49,195 bases of DNA. Source: Hyphomicrobiales bacterium (GTDB lineage Bacteria; Pseudomonadota; Alphaproteobacteria; Rhizobiales; Rhizobiaceae). This document shows, piece by piece, positions 16,598-26,022 of the stretch. The notes under the pieces are model-generated. The model was not told the origin of the DNA, searched no databases, and was given only the letters and a program-made list of their open reading frames with translations. Where the stretch lies: NCBI GenBank assembly GCA_002401155.1, contig NVSG01000004.1, positions 17,455 through 66,649 of the forward strand, in the 5' to 3' direction. How positions within the stretch are numbered: the stretch's first letter is position 1; each line of letters begins with the position of its first letter. A program made the translations under genes and the position numbers.

Positions 16598-19285
16598 CTA
16601 AGCCGCCCGGTTCAAATTGCGCAATACGTAGTGCAAAATGCCACCATTGCGGTAATAGTCCAGCTCGTCTTCCGTATCGATGCGGCAAAGCAGGGTGATG
16701 GTTTTGGTATCACCATTTGCAAATGTGATTTCCGCATCCAGATTTTGGCGCGGGGTAAGGTCAGCAAGACCTTTAATGCTCACCTGCTCGCTACCGGTCA
16801 AACCAAGAGAATCCCAGCTATCATCTCCGGTAAAGACCAAAGGCAATACGCCCATACCAACAAGGTTGGAACGGTGAATACGCTCAAAGCTTTCCACAAT
16901 CACAGCCCGAACACCAAGAAGAATAGTGCCTTTGGCTGCCCAGTCACGCGATGAACCGGTGCCATATTCCTTGCCACCGAAAATCACCAGTGGCACATCT
17001 TCTTGCTTGTAGCGCATAGCTACATCATAGATCGCACCTTCTTCACCGGAAGGATAATGGGTGGAATAACCACCTTCAACGCCATCAAGCATCTGGTTTT
17101 TGATACGAATATTGGCAAATGTACCACGCATCATCACTTGGTGATTACCGCGCCGCGAACCAAATGAGTTGAAATCAATTGGGCGAACCTGATGATCACG
17201 CAAATAGTCACCCGCTGGTCCATCGCCTTTGATGACGCCAGCTGGAGAAATATGATCGGTCGTGATGGAATCTGCAAAAAGCCCAAGCACCCGGGCAGAG
17301 TTGATGTCTTCAACCGCGTCGGGCTCCATGCTCATACCCTCGAAATAGGGTGGGTTCTGTACGTAAGTTGAGCGCTCATCCCAATTATAGGTGGCACCAC
17401 CAGATGTATCGATGGCCTGCCAGCCCTTATCTCCGGTAAACACATCACCATAACGATCGCGGAACATGTCCTCGGTGACGCAAGTACGCATCAATTCGGT
17501 GATCTCGTGCGAACTTGGCCAGATATCTTTCAGATAAACATCATTGCCATCTTTATCTTGCCCAATCGGATCAGTGGTCAAATTCACATTCAACGAACCG
17601 GCAATCGCATAGGCAACAACCAATGGGGGTGAAGCCAGATAGTTGGCACGAATATCCTGAGAGATACGGCCTTCAAAGTTACGGTTTCCAGAAAGAACAG
17701 AACAGGCAACCAGATCATGGTCATGAATGGCTTCCGTGATTTCTTCCGGCAGTGGGCCGGAGTTACCAATACAAGTGGTGCAACCATAGCCAACAAGATT
17801 GAAGCCCAGAGCATCAAGATCAGCGCTAAGATCGGCTTTATCAAGATAATCGGTTACAACCTGCGATCCAGGTGCCAATGACGTTTTCACCCATGGCTTG
17901 GAGTTAAGACCCAAAGCGCGGGCTTTTCTTGCAACAAGACCGGCTGCAATCAAAACGGAAGGATTGGATGTGTTGGTACAAGAGGTAATCGCTGCAATCA
18001 CCACATCGCCATTGCCCAGATCATAATCCCGTCCCTTTACTGGACCACGTGGATTTTTCTCATAAGCCTTAAATTCAGTCGCCATGGATTTGGCAAAAGC
18101 TGTATCCCCATCAGAAAGAGAAATACGGTCCTGCGGACGTTTGGGCCCGGAAATTGATGGAACCACTTCTGCCATATCAAGGCCAATGCTCGAGGTGAAA
18201 ACAGGATCAAGACCATCTGAATCGCGCCACATACCCTGAGCCTTGGCGTACGCTTCAACCAGTGCAATTTGATCTGCATCACGGCCAGTGGCATTCATAT
18301 AGGAAATTGTATCATCATCAATCGGGAAGAAGCCGCAAGTAGCACCATATTCCGGCGCCATATTGGCAATCGTTGCCTGATCTTCAAGGGTTAGGTTATC
18401 AAGCCCCGAACCAAAGAATTCCACAAATTTACCAACCACGCCTTTTGCACGCAACATTTGCACAATCGTCAAAACCAGATCGGTAGCCGTTGTTCCCTCG
18501 GGCATTTTTCCTTCAAGACGGAAACCAATAACTTCAGGAACCATCATGGTAACCGGCTGGCCAAGCATTGCAGCTTCAGCCTCAATGCCGCCAACACCCC
18601 AGCCAAGAACGGAAAGACCGTTGACCATGGTAGTGTGACTATCAGTACCTACCAATGTATCTGGGTAGGCTACGGTTTTACCGTCAATGTCCTTTGTCCA
18701 GACAACTTTTGATAGATATTCGAGATTGACCTGATGGCAAATTCCGGTACCTGGCGGCACAACGCGGAAATTATCAAAGGCGGTTTGTCCCCATTTAAGG
18801 AAGGTATAACGCTCGCCATTGCGCTGATATTCGCGGTCCACATTGGCTTCAAATGCTTTTTCATTGCCGAAATTATCAACCATCACCGAGTGATCGATCA
18901 CCAGATCAACCGGCACTTGCGGGTTGATCATATCGGTATTGCCGCCAAGAGCGACCGTCGCATCGCGCATCGCTGCCAGATCAACCACGGCAGGAACGCC
19001 AGTGAAATCCTGCATCAAAACCCGAGCCGGGCGATAGGCAATCTCGTTACCGGCGCTGCCCTTATCGGAAAGCCAGTCGGCGATTGCCTGAATGTCTTCT
19101 TTGGTAACCGAGCGTCCATCTTCAAAACGAAGCAGGTTTTCCAGCAATACTTTTAGAGAGTATGGCAATCTTGAAATGCCGGTAAGACCATTTTTTTCCG
19201 CTTCAGCGAGGGAATAATAAACAAATTCCTTGCCGTTAACGTCGAGGGTTTTTCTTGAATTAAAACTGTTGAGTGAATTGAGCAT
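16598..19285 (-). CDS. acnA: Aconitate hydratase A
   Basis: An 895-residue aconitase of the AcnA/IRP type that interconverts citrate and isocitrate in the TCA cycle. The [4Fe-4S] ligands are visible as ITSCTNTSNP and GYGCTTCIGNSGPL, and the C-terminal swivel domain has KEYGTGSSRDWAAKG with the substrate-binding arginine. Length is normal. The ATG at 19285 has GGAA nine bases upstream. It lies 278 bases after sdhB with its own promoter at 19404-19432, where an Irr-like palindrome suggests repression when iron is short. Repeat copy D follows the stop. Confidence 0.97.
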   Translation of the reverse strand: MLNSLNSFNSRKTLDVNGKEFVYYSLAEAEKNGLTGISRLPYSLKVLLENLLRFEDGRSVTKEDIQAIADWLSDKGSAGNEIAYRPARVLMQDFTGVPAVVDLAAMRDATVALGGNTDMINPQVPVDLVIDHSVMVDNFGNEKAFEANVDREYQRNGERYTFLKWGQTAFDNFRVVPPGTGICHQVNLEYLSKVVWTKDIDGKTVAYPDTLVGTDSHTTMVNGLSVLGWGVGGIEAEAAMLGQPVTMMVPEVIGFRLEGKMPEGTTATDLVLTIVQMLRAKGVVGKFVEFFGSGLDNLTLEDQATIANMAPEYGATCGFFPIDDDTISYMNATGRDADQIALVEAYAKAQGMWRDSDGLDPVFTSSIGLDMAEVVPSISGPKRPQDRISLSDGDTAFAKSMATEFKAYEKNPRGPVKGRDYDLGNGDVVIAAITSCTNTSNPSVLIAAGLVARKARALGLNSKPWVKTSLAPGSQVVTDYLDKADLSADLDALGFNLVGYGCTTCIGNSGPLPEEITEAIHDHDLVACSVLSGNRNFEGRISQDIRANYLASPPLVVAYAIAGSLNVNLTTDPIGQDKDGNDVYLKDIWPSSHEITELMRTCVTEDMFRDRYGDVFTGDKGWQAIDTSGGATYNWDERSTYVQNPPYFEGMSMEPDAVEDINSARVLGLFADSITTDHISPAGVIKGDGPAGDYLRDHQVRPIDFNSFGSRRGNHQVMMRGTFANIRIKNQMLDGVEGGYSTHYPSGEEGAIYDVAMRYKQEDVPLVIFGGKEYGTGSSRDWAAKGTILLGVRAVIVESFERIHRSNLVGMGVLPLVFTGDDSWDSLGLTGSEQVSIKGLADLTPRQNLDAEITFANGDTKTITLLCRIDTEDELDYYRNGGILHYVLRNLNRAA

Positions 19286-19403
19286 ATTGCGTATTCCGCT
19301 TGCTTGGGTCTATGCGGGTGCGACCATTTCCGCGTGTTTGCCTCACCAAAAATATTGGGGCAAATGATGTGAAACACCGCCGATCGCTGGCCGTGTTGTA
19401 CGC

Positions 19404-19432
19404 CTTATAGAATGTTTCTAATCTACTGTGAA
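19404..19432 (-). promoter_or_regulatory. Promoter of acnA
   Basis: On the minus strand TTCACA (19427-19432) and TATAAG (19404-19409) are exactly 17 bases apart, each five of six to consensus. The start of transcription would be near 19397, giving a leader of about 110 bases. Confidence 0.6.
19406..19422. promoter_or_regulatory. ICE/Irr-box-like palindrome in the acnA promoter
   Basis: TAGAA-TGT-TTCTA (19408-19420) is a perfect 5-bp inverted repeat with a three-base spacer. With its flanks it agrees with the iron-control element TTTAGAA-N3-TTCTAAA, as I recall that motif, at 12 of 14 positions. It overlaps the -10 element and the spacer, a place where a bound protein would block RNA polymerase. 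Irr is the known reader of this motif in Hyphomicrobiales, and aconitase is a known iron-responsive target. Confidence 0.5.
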
Positions 19433-19563
19433 TAGGCCCATGGTCTCAATTTAGCCCATAAGGATTAATATTCCGCAAGCATCTAGGATAATTGCATGTT
19501 TTCCTCTTAAGCGCCCGCAATTTACAATAAATCGGGAACTTGCCAATGACGGCAGAAATTCAT

Positions 19564-20343
19564 TTAAACCCGGCGCTCAATCATCATTTTCTTGATTTCG
19601 GCAATCGCCTTGGCAGGGTTGAGACCTTTTGGGCAGGCCTGCGTACAATTCATAATTGTGTGGCAACGGTAAAGACGGAATGGATCTTCCAACTCATCCA
19701 GCCGTTCACCCGTGGCTTCATCGCGAGAATCAATCAACCACCGATAAGCCTGCAACAGAACTGCTGGCCCAAGATAACGATCGCCATTCCACCAGTAAGA
19801 TGGGCAGGAAGTTGAGCAGCAGGCGCATAAAATGCACTCATAAAGCCCATCAAGCTTCTCGCGATCCTCATGACTTTGCAGCCATTCCGTGCGCGGTGCG
19901 GGCGTAGTGGTCTTAAGCCATGGTTCGATAGAGCGGTGCTGGGCGTAAAAATTATTCATATCCGGCACAAGGTCTTTGATCACCGACATATGAGGCAGGG
20001 GATAAACCTTGACCATGCCGCTGATTTCTTCAATGCCCTTGGTGCAGGCCAGCGTATTGGTTCCGTCAATATTCATGGCACAGGAGCCACAAATCCCTTC
20101 ACGGCAAGAACGCCGCAGGGTCAGGGTCGGATCAATGTTGTTCTTAATCCACAACAGGCCATCAAGCACCATTGGCCCGCAATCATCCGCATCGACAAAA
20201 TAGGTATCAATGCTCGGGTTTTCCCCGTCATCAGGCGACCAGCGGTAAATACGATATTCGCGCAGATTGGTCACGCCTTCCGGTTTAGGCCATGTTTTGC
20301 CCTGACGGATACGGGAATTTTTAGGGAGTGTGAGTTCAACCAT
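19564..20343 (-). CDS. sdhB: Succinate dehydrogenase iron-sulfur subunit
   Basis: A 259-residue subunit of complex II that carries electrons from the flavoprotein to quinone. All three clusters are in place: [2Fe-2S] ligands in [16 protein letters not shown] plus a later cysteine in NTLACTKG, [4Fe-4S] in [16 protein letters not shown], and [3Fe-4S] in [17 protein letters not shown]. The extended N-terminus ([19 protein letters not shown]) is usual in Alphaproteobacteria. It is the last gene of sdhCDAB, 43 bases after sdhA. Confidence 0.97.
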   Translation of the reverse strand: MVELTLPKNSRIRQGKTWPKPEGVTNLREYRIYRWSPDDGENPSIDTYFVDADDCGPMVLDGLLWIKNNIDPTLTLRRSCREGICGSCAMNIDGTNTLACTKGIEEISGMVKVYPLPHMSVIKDLVPDMNNFYAQHRSIEPWLKTTTPAPRTEWLQSHEDREKLDGLYECILCACCSTSCPSYWWNGDRYLGPAVLLQAYRWLIDSRDEATGERLDELEDPFRLYRCHTIMNCTQACPKGLNPAKAIAEIKKMMIERRV

Positions 20344-20386
20344 TATATTTCAATCTGTTATTTCTTCACAACTTACGGAAAAAATT

Positions 20387-22237
20387 CTAATAAACCCTTG
20401 CCTTAGGTGCGATTTTCTTCGGATCAATGCCACCATCGGCCACAGAAAGCTGCGGTTTGGTATTCACCGGGCGATAATCAAGCTTCACTTTGCCTTTGGC
20501 ATCAACCCAAGCCAATGTATGTTTGCGCCAGTTCTTGTCATCCCGACCGGAAAATTTGCCGTCCTTATAATCTTCACGGGCATGAGCTCCACGGCTTTCC
20601 TTACGTGCTTCCGCACCAACCACCGTTGTGATGGCGCAGGCCATGAGATTTTCAAGTTCCAGCGTTTCCACCAGATCAGAGTTCCAGATCATCGAACGAT
20701 CGGTGACCTTCAAATCAGTCATCTGGTTCCAGTTTTCCTGCATCCGCTTGCAACCGGATTTAAGGCTCTCAGCATCGCGGAACACGGCCGCATCTTCTTG
20801 CATGGTTTTTTGCATTTTCAAACGCAGCTCAGCAGTTGGCGTGCCACCATCCGCATAACGCAGCTTGTCAAACCGATCCATGATTTTTTCACTTGCAGCT
20901 TCATTGGGCGAAGGAATTGGCGCTTCACGGTCAATCACCTGCCCTGCACGAATCGCAGCTGCCCGTCCAAATACCACCAGATCAATCAGTGAATTCGAAC
21001 CAAGCCGATTGGCGCCATGAACAGAAGCACATCCAGCTTCTCCCACAGCCATCAGGCCCGGAACAATACGGTTAGGCGATGATTTAATCGGATTAAGCGC
21101 TTCACCCCAATAATTGGTCGGAATGCCGCCCATATTATAATGCACTGTCGGCAGTACCGGGATCGGCTCGCGTGTAAGATCAACACCCGCAAAGATTTTC
21201 GCACTCTCTGAAATACCCGGCAGGCGTTCGTTCAGTACCGCTGGGTCCAGATGGTCAAGATGCAGATAGATATGATCCTTATTTTTGCCAACCCCGCGAC
21301 CCTCGCGGATCTCCATGGTCATACAGCGAGAAACCACATCGCGTGATGCTAGATCTTTAGCATTTGGCGCATAACGTTCCATAAAGCGCTCACCCTCGGA
21401 ATTCACCAGATAGCCGCCTTCGCCGCGCGCGCCCTCGGTAATCAGGCAACCAGCCCCAAAAATGCCGGTTGGATGGAATTGCACAAATTCCATATCCTGC
21501 AAAGGAAGACCCGCACGAGATACCATGCCATTGCCGTCACCAGTACAGGTGTGGGCAGAAGTTGCTGAGAAGAATGAACGACCATAACCGCCCGTTGCCA
21601 TCACAACCATTTTCGCATTAAAGCGGTGGATGGTGCCATCATCAAGATTCCACGCAATAATGCCGGTACATTGGCCATCGCTGCTCATCATCATATCAAT
21701 GGCGAAATATTCAATATAAAATTCTGCATTGTGGCGCAAAGACTGGCCATAAAGCGTATGAAGGATCGCGTGTCCTGTTCTATCCGCCGCAGCGCAAGTA
21801 CGCTGAACCGGAGGTCCTTCGCCAAAATTCATCATATGACCACCAAACGGGCGCTGATAAATTTTACCTTCTTCGGTGCGCGAAAACGGCACACCATAAT
21901 GTTCCAGCTCATAAAGAGCGGCTGGCGCTTCCCGCGCCAGATATTCCATCGCATCCACATCGCCAAGCCAATCAGACCCTTTGACCGTATCGTATAAATG
22001 CCAGTGCCAGTGATCATCACCCATATTTTTCAGAGAAGCAGCAATGCCGCCTTGAGCCGCAACAGTATGAGAACGCGTTGGGAAAACCTTGGTGACGCAA
22101 GCTGTACTAAACCCTTGCTCGGCCATGCCTAGGGTTGCGCGAAGTCCGGCACCGCCAGCTCCGACCACAACCACATCATGGTAATGGTCGACAATTTCAT
22201 ATGCCTTACCGGCATTCTTTTGTTTGGCAGATGCCAT
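20387..22237 (-). CDS. sdhA: Succinate dehydrogenase flavoprotein subunit
   Basis: A 616-residue FAD-binding subunit that oxidises succinate to fumarate at the inner side of the membrane. The dinucleotide motif [14 protein letters not shown] is near residue 25, the covalent FAD histidine is in [14 protein letters not shown], and the substrate-site segments [11 protein letters not shown] and [10 protein letters not shown] are present. The C-terminal helical domain ends in RPV and a basic tail. It starts three bases after the sdhD stop codon, so both are translated from one message. Confidence 0.97.
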   Translation of the reverse strand: MASAKQKNAGKAYEIVDHYHDVVVVGAGGAGLRATLGMAEQGFSTACVTKVFPTRSHTVAAQGGIAASLKNMGDDHWHWHLYDTVKGSDWLGDVDAMEYLAREAPAALYELEHYGVPFSRTEEGKIYQRPFGGHMMNFGEGPPVQRTCAAADRTGHAILHTLYGQSLRHNAEFYIEYFAIDMMMSSDGQCTGIIAWNLDDGTIHRFNAKMVVMATGGYGRSFFSATSAHTCTGDGNGMVSRAGLPLQDMEFVQFHPTGIFGAGCLITEGARGEGGYLVNSEGERFMERYAPNAKDLASRDVVSRCMTMEIREGRGVGKNKDHIYLHLDHLDPAVLNERLPGISESAKIFAGVDLTREPIPVLPTVHYNMGGIPTNYWGEALNPIKSSPNRIVPGLMAVGEAGCASVHGANRLGSNSLIDLVVFGRAAAIRAGQVIDREAPIPSPNEAASEKIMDRFDKLRYADGGTPTAELRLKMQKTMQEDAAVFRDAESLKSGCKRMQENWNQMTDLKVTDRSMIWNSDLVETLELENLMACAITTVVGAEARKESRGAHAREDYKDGKFSGRDDKNWRKHTLAWVDAKGKVKLDYRPVNTKPQLSVADGGIDPKKIAPKARVY

Positions 22238-22240
22238 ATA

Positions 22241-22621
22241 TCAGCCTCCAAAGCCGAGCTTGAGAATTGCAAAAATTGATATCGCTCCAACAACAAAGGT
22301 GAAGAAGATATTGCCGATGATACAGGCAATCTTATTGGCTTCACCATGCACGTAATCTTCAATCACCACCTGCATGCCGAGCTTCATATGTATCAGCCCA
22401 GAAACCATAACCAAAAGCAGAACGACAGCGGTAATGGGCGAAGATAATTGGGCAACCACTTCGCTAAAGGGCGCGCCGTTAAGCGAAATGATCAGCCAGA
22501 CAAAATAAATCATCAAAGGGATATTGGCAATCGAGGTCAGCCTCTGGCGCCAAAAGTGATCCGTGCCTTCTTTGGCAGAACCAAGTCCGTGAACTTTTTT
22601 GAAAGGAGTAAGCATGCTCAT
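22241..22621 (-). CDS. sdhD: Succinate dehydrogenase membrane anchor subunit
   Basis: A 126-residue hydrophobic anchor with three transmembrane helices. The family phrase [16 protein letters not shown], with the heme or quinone-site residues, is near residues 78-93. The ATG at 22621 is chosen because AGGGG lies seven bases upstream; the longer reading at 22654 would overlap sdhC. It is 10 bases after the sdhC stop. Confidence 0.93.
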   Translation of the reverse strand: MSMLTPFKKVHGLGSAKEGTDHFWRQRLTSIANIPLMIYFVWLIISLNGAPFSEVVAQLSSPITAVVLLLVMVSGLIHMKLGMQVVIEDYVHGEANKIACIIGNIFFTFVVGAISIFAILKLGFGG

Positions 22622-22631
22622 GTCAAATCCC

Positions 22632-23030
22632 CTATCGAACCATATAGCCAACAACCCATAAAAGGATTGTCAGTGTTATTGAGCCGATGATTGTTGCATA
22701 GGCAAGTTTTGTGGTGGTTTCTTTGGCAAAACCGCGACCCGTATCCCAATAAAGGTGGCGCATGCCGCCAATCATATGGTGCATCAACGCCCAAGTGTAG
22801 CCAAACAAAATGAGCCGTCCGATGATAGACCCCATAAAGGCATTCACCCACTCAAAATAGGCTTCACCCGATGCTGCAGCAAAAAGCCACCATGCAATCA
22901 GCAAGGTACCAAAATAGAGTGCCATCCCGGTCATCCGGTGGACGATCGACATCATCATGGTTGGGATTGGTTTATAAATACTCAAATGCGGAGAAAGCGG
23001 TCTCGCATTTTTTATATCCTGACTGGACAT
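22632..23030 (-). CDS. sdhC: Succinate dehydrogenase cytochrome b556 subunit
   Basis: A 132-residue membrane subunit with three helices. The N-terminal signature [12 protein letters not shown] is at about residues 10-21, the heme-site phrase [13 protein letters not shown] follows, and the second conserved histidine pair is in [13 protein letters not shown]. It is the first gene of sdhCDAB; the 123 bases upstream to the acetyltransferase gene must hold the operon promoter, though no clear -35/-10 pair is seen. Confidence 0.95.
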   Translation of the reverse strand: MSSQDIKNARPLSPHLSIYKPIPTMMMSIVHRMTGMALYFGTLLIAWWLFAAASGEAYFEWVNAFMGSIIGRLILFGYTWALMHHMIGGMRHLYWDTGRGFAKETTTKLAYATIIGSITLTILLWVVGYMVR

Positions 23031-23153
23031 TGGCCTTAACCTTCAGGGCTTTATTCGGTGCACCCGCTTTGTTTAAACCACATATTTCGATTCTACCAGA
23101 CCCAGAGGCGGGAAAAACGCCAGAAACGAAATAGGAAATAAGTCGCAATGTGA

Positions 23154-23612
23154 TCAGCTTTGAAATTTTAGTACAAAGCTCATTTGATCCGCAGGCGCCG
23201 CGATGGATTGAAACAGGCTCATTCCGGTTTCTGAGGAACGCGGTGAATTAAGAATTAGCTTTTGCCAGCCACGCTTTTCTCCCTGATCTGCAAGCACATC
23301 CACCATGGCGCGCGCAATGCCCTTGCCTGTATGGGCGTGATGCACATAGATATGATCCGCCTGCCCTGCACGCTGGCCGGTTATGGGGTCCGGCAAATCA
23401 TAAAACAGGATAAACCCGATCAGCGCCTCATCCAAAAACGCCCCTAAAAACTTGGCCGCACGGTCTTGCAATAGAGATTCGGCATAAAATATATCCGGCT
23501 GGCGCGGTGCCCCACGCTTTAGCGCCTGCGTATATGCCGCAAGCAAGGGTGCCAGCTTTAATGCGTCTTTATAATGGAGGGGTAAGATTTCCAATTGAAG
23601 GTTTGTACTCAT
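23154..23612 (-). CDS. GNAT family N-acetyltransferase
   Basis: A 152-residue acetyltransferase. Motif A is partly degenerate: the beta strand ADHIYVHHAHTGKGIARAMVDVL carries TGKGIA as the acetyl-CoA loop. A conserved ALIGFILFYD strand precedes it. The ATG at 23612 is preferred to a far longer in-frame reading, which would overlap the divergent transporter gene. Substrate unknown. It lies upstream of sdhC on the same strand but is probably a separate unit. Confidence 0.78.
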   Translation of the reverse strand: MSTNLQLEILPLHYKDALKLAPLLAAYTQALKRGAPRQPDIFYAESLLQDRAAKFLGAFLDEALIGFILFYDLPDPITGQRAGQADHIYVHHAHTGKGIARAMVDVLADQGEKRGWQKLILNSPRSSETGMSLFQSIAAPADQMSFVLKFQS

Positions 23613-23707
23613 AACATCTCTCAAACTTTTGCACTTTGAAAACCACCCTAACAAATGTGACTTTCCGAATAAAGATTTTACTGATACTCATCAAGCCGTT
23701 ATGTATC

Positions 23708-24685
23708 ATGTTAAGAACATTGCCCTTTGAGAGTTCAAATAGCTTGCTAGACGTATTTCAGATTATTTTCCCGATTTTTGCCCTTTTGGGGCTTGGCTAT
23801 GTGGTTGTAAAATTCGGCTACCTGCCAGAAGCAACCGCCGGCGTCCTTTCCAATTTCGCGGTACGGCTGGCAGTACCCGTTTTGCTTTTCCGAGCTATCT
23901 ACCAACTGGAATTTAAAAGCGCCTTCCATTTTCAAATGCTGGCGAGTTTTTATGTCGCCGCCTTTTTCTGCTTCGCTACCGCTATATTTTTAGCCCGAGT
24001 GTTCTGGAAAAGACGGCCGGGCGAAGCCGTGGCAATCGGCTTCACAGCATACTTCTCCAACTCTGTATTGCTCGGCCTTGCAATTACCGAGCGCGCTTAT
24101 GGCGAAAGCGTTCTAACCCCGGTGTTTGGAATTTTAACCCTGCACGTGCCAATCCTTTATACGGTCGGCATGATATCGATGGAACTGGCACGCCGGGATG
24201 GAAAACCACTGGGCGAAACCATCCTGAAAGCATTCAAATCTATTTTCTCATCACCTTTGATGCTCGGCATAATGTTGGGAGCAGCCTGCAATGTGTCAGG
24301 CATTGTTATTCCAGAAATCATCATGACCCCGGTCAATATGCTCGCAGATTCCGCCATCACCGTCGCCATTATCGGGATCGGTGCCACCCTCACCCGTTAC
24401 AAGCTGAACGATAGAATTGGCGAGACCGCGATGGTAACAGCCGTCTCTCTAATCCTGCATCCAGCGGTAGCACTATTGATTTCCCATTATATTTTGGACT
24501 TGCCAAAAATCTATGTCTTAGCCAGCGTCGTCGTGGCGGCCATGCCGCCCGGTGTAAACGGATATATTTTCGCCAGCCTTTATGACCGTGCTGTTTCGGT
24601 GGCTGCTTCCAGCCTTGTCATGGCAAGCGTATTTTCAGTGGTGACCATCACTGGCTGGCTATTGATACTGGATCATCTGCTTTAA
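23708..24685 (+). CDS. AEC family (auxin efflux carrier type) transporter
   Basis: A 325-residue membrane protein with about ten helices in two inverted five-helix repeats, the layout of the bile/arsenite/riboflavin and AEC superfamily. Recognised phrases are FPIFALLGLGYVVVKFGYLPE in the first helix and the break motif MPPGVNGYIFASLYDR in the second half. Bacterial members export or take up organic acids such as malate. The ATG at 23708 fits the family start, but no clear ribosome site precedes it; an in-frame start at 23636 is possible. The stop overlaps that of the convergent acetyltransferase gene. Confidence 0.85.
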   Translation: MLRTLPFESSNSLLDVFQIIFPIFALLGLGYVVVKFGYLPEATAGVLSNFAVRLAVPVLLFRAIYQLEFKSAFHFQMLASFYVAAFFCFATAIFLARVFWKRRPGEAVAIGFTAYFSNSVLLGLAITERAYGESVLTPVFGILTLHVPILYTVGMISMELARRDGKPLGETILKAFKSIFSSPLMLGIMLGAACNVSGIVIPEIIMTPVNMLADSAITVAIIGIGATLTRYKLNDRIGETAMVTAVSLILHPAVALLISHYILDLPKIYVLASVVVAAMPPGVNGYIFASLYDRAVSVAASSLVMASVFSVVTITGWLLILDHLL

Positions 24686-25143
24686 AATTTCTGCCGATAA
24701 ACAACGAAACCTGAATTCTCCGCAATGCCATCATAAAGCTTTCTGGCGGTTGCATTGGTTTCATGGGTCAACCAATAGACTTGCGGTGCATTGGCAAGCT
24801 TTGCTTTCTCGTAGACCGCTTCAATCAGCGCACGGCCAACGCCCTGCCCTCTCACATTCTCATCGGTATATAGATCTTCGAGATAGCAGGTCGCTTCAAT
24901 ATTATTGGTGACACGATGAAAGAGGTAGTGCACTAATCCGACAATTTTACCATCCAGTTCCGCCACCAGCCCATGCACCGGTTCGTAGGCATCAAAGATG
25001 CGGCTCCACAGCATATTGGTAATTTCAACCGGAAGCTCTGTCGGCCCGGAACGCCCGTAAAATTCGTTATAGCCTTCCCAAAGAGGTAACCACTGATCAA
25101 AATCTGCTTCGGTGGGAGCCCGTACAATTATCGTATTTGTCAT
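24682..25143 (-). CDS. GNAT family N-acetyltransferase
   Basis: A 153-residue acetyltransferase. The strand TCYLEDLYTDENVRGQGVG carries the acetyl-CoA loop RGQGVGRAL at about residues 99-107, and NATARKLYD is motif B. It resembles diamine-type GNATs, but the substrate is not determined. GGGA sits right before the ATG. The start overlaps the stop of the upstream acetyltransferase gene by four bases (25140-25143), so the pair is translationally coupled. Confidence 0.88.
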   Translation of the reverse strand: MTNTIIVRAPTEADFDQWLPLWEGYNEFYGRSGPTELPVEITNMLWSRIFDAYEPVHGLVAELDGKIVGLVHYLFHRVTNNIEATCYLEDLYTDENVRGQGVGRALIEAVYEKAKLANAPQVYWLTHETNATARKLYDGIAENSGFVVYRQKF

Positions 25144-25880
25144 TTCCCTGTCCCGTGCTTTGCTGGCCTGTGGATTGAGATCATTTCAGCAAGGCCGGTT
25201 TTCTGCTGTCCGCTTGCCTCAAAATTATCTGCATCGAGCCATTCCAGATAGGCCGCTTTCAGAGCGGGCCAATCCCCATCAAGTATCGAAAACCAAGCCG
25301 TATCCCTATTGCGGCCCTTATACATAATCGCTTGCTGAAACAACCCATCATAGGAAAACCCAAACCGCTCGGCAGCATTGCGCGAAGGCGCATTAAGCGC
25401 ATCGCATTTCCATTCATAGCGACGATAGCCAAGTTCGGAAAACGCACGATGCATCATCAAATACATCGCTTCGGTGGCCGCTCGCGTGCGCTGCAATTCC
25501 GGCGAATAATTGATATTGCCCACCTCGATCACACCATTGGCTGGATCAATACGAAGATAGCTTGCAACCCCAATGGCCTTTTCCGTTTGCCCATCAATGA
25601 TCGCATGAAAAAGTGGATCATCGCCAAAGCATGCATCCTCCATCCAAGAGCGAAAGCCCGCCTCTTCATCAAACGGCCCATAGGGCAAATATGTCCAGAT
25701 GCGGTTCTCGTTGTCCTGCCTGAAAGCAGAATATAAATCCGAGGCATGGGCATCCAGATCGATTGGTTCAATACGGCAATATTGTCCCTGCATCATTTCG
25801 CGCGGAGGTAAAGCACAGGCTTTCCAGTCAGGAACAGCCTGGCCAATCGGCTGACCCAATGCATTGATATTTTCGCCCAT
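25140..25880 (-). CDS. GNAT acetyltransferase, RimJ/RimL-like
   Basis: A protein of about 246 residues related to the ribosomal-protein and small-molecule acetyltransferases of the RimJ/RimL group. The long N-terminal part (ALPPREMMQGQYCRIEPIDL), the strand GVIEVGNINYSPELQRTRAATEAMYLMM and the tail NAPSRNAAERFGFSYDG are typical. The ATG at 25880 has GAGGG eight bases upstream; an in-frame ATG at 25898 is the alternative. Downstream it overlaps the next acetyltransferase by ATGA. Its true substrate is unknown. Confidence 0.85.
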   Translation of the reverse strand: MGENINALGQPIGQAVPDWKACALPPREMMQGQYCRIEPIDLDAHASDLYSAFRQDNENRIWTYLPYGPFDEEAGFRSWMEDACFGDDPLFHAIIDGQTEKAIGVASYLRIDPANGVIEVGNINYSPELQRTRAATEAMYLMMHRAFSELGYRRYEWKCDALNAPSRNAAERFGFSYDGLFQQAIMYKGRNRDTAWFSILDGDWPALKAAYLEWLDADNFEASGQQKTGLAEMISIHRPAKHGTGK

Positions 25881-25987
25881 AGCTATGCCCTCATTCAAGT
25901 TTGTTTAGGCAAGAATAGGGATATGATGGATTGTTTAAAAGAGCCAGTTTCGCATGATTCAATCAGACCAATTACGATTGGTATACT

Positions 25988-26012
25988 CAGGCGGCGAAGA
26001 GCCGCCCGTGAG
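25988..26012 (-). repeat. Intergenic repeat, copy E (short), downstream of parB
   Basis: Only the first hairpin, GGCGGC-GAAGA-GCCGCC, directly joined to the end CCGTGAG. The second hairpin and the middle are missing. It ends 10 bases from the parB stop codon. Confidence 0.7.
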
Positions 26013-26022
26013 AATAAATAAA

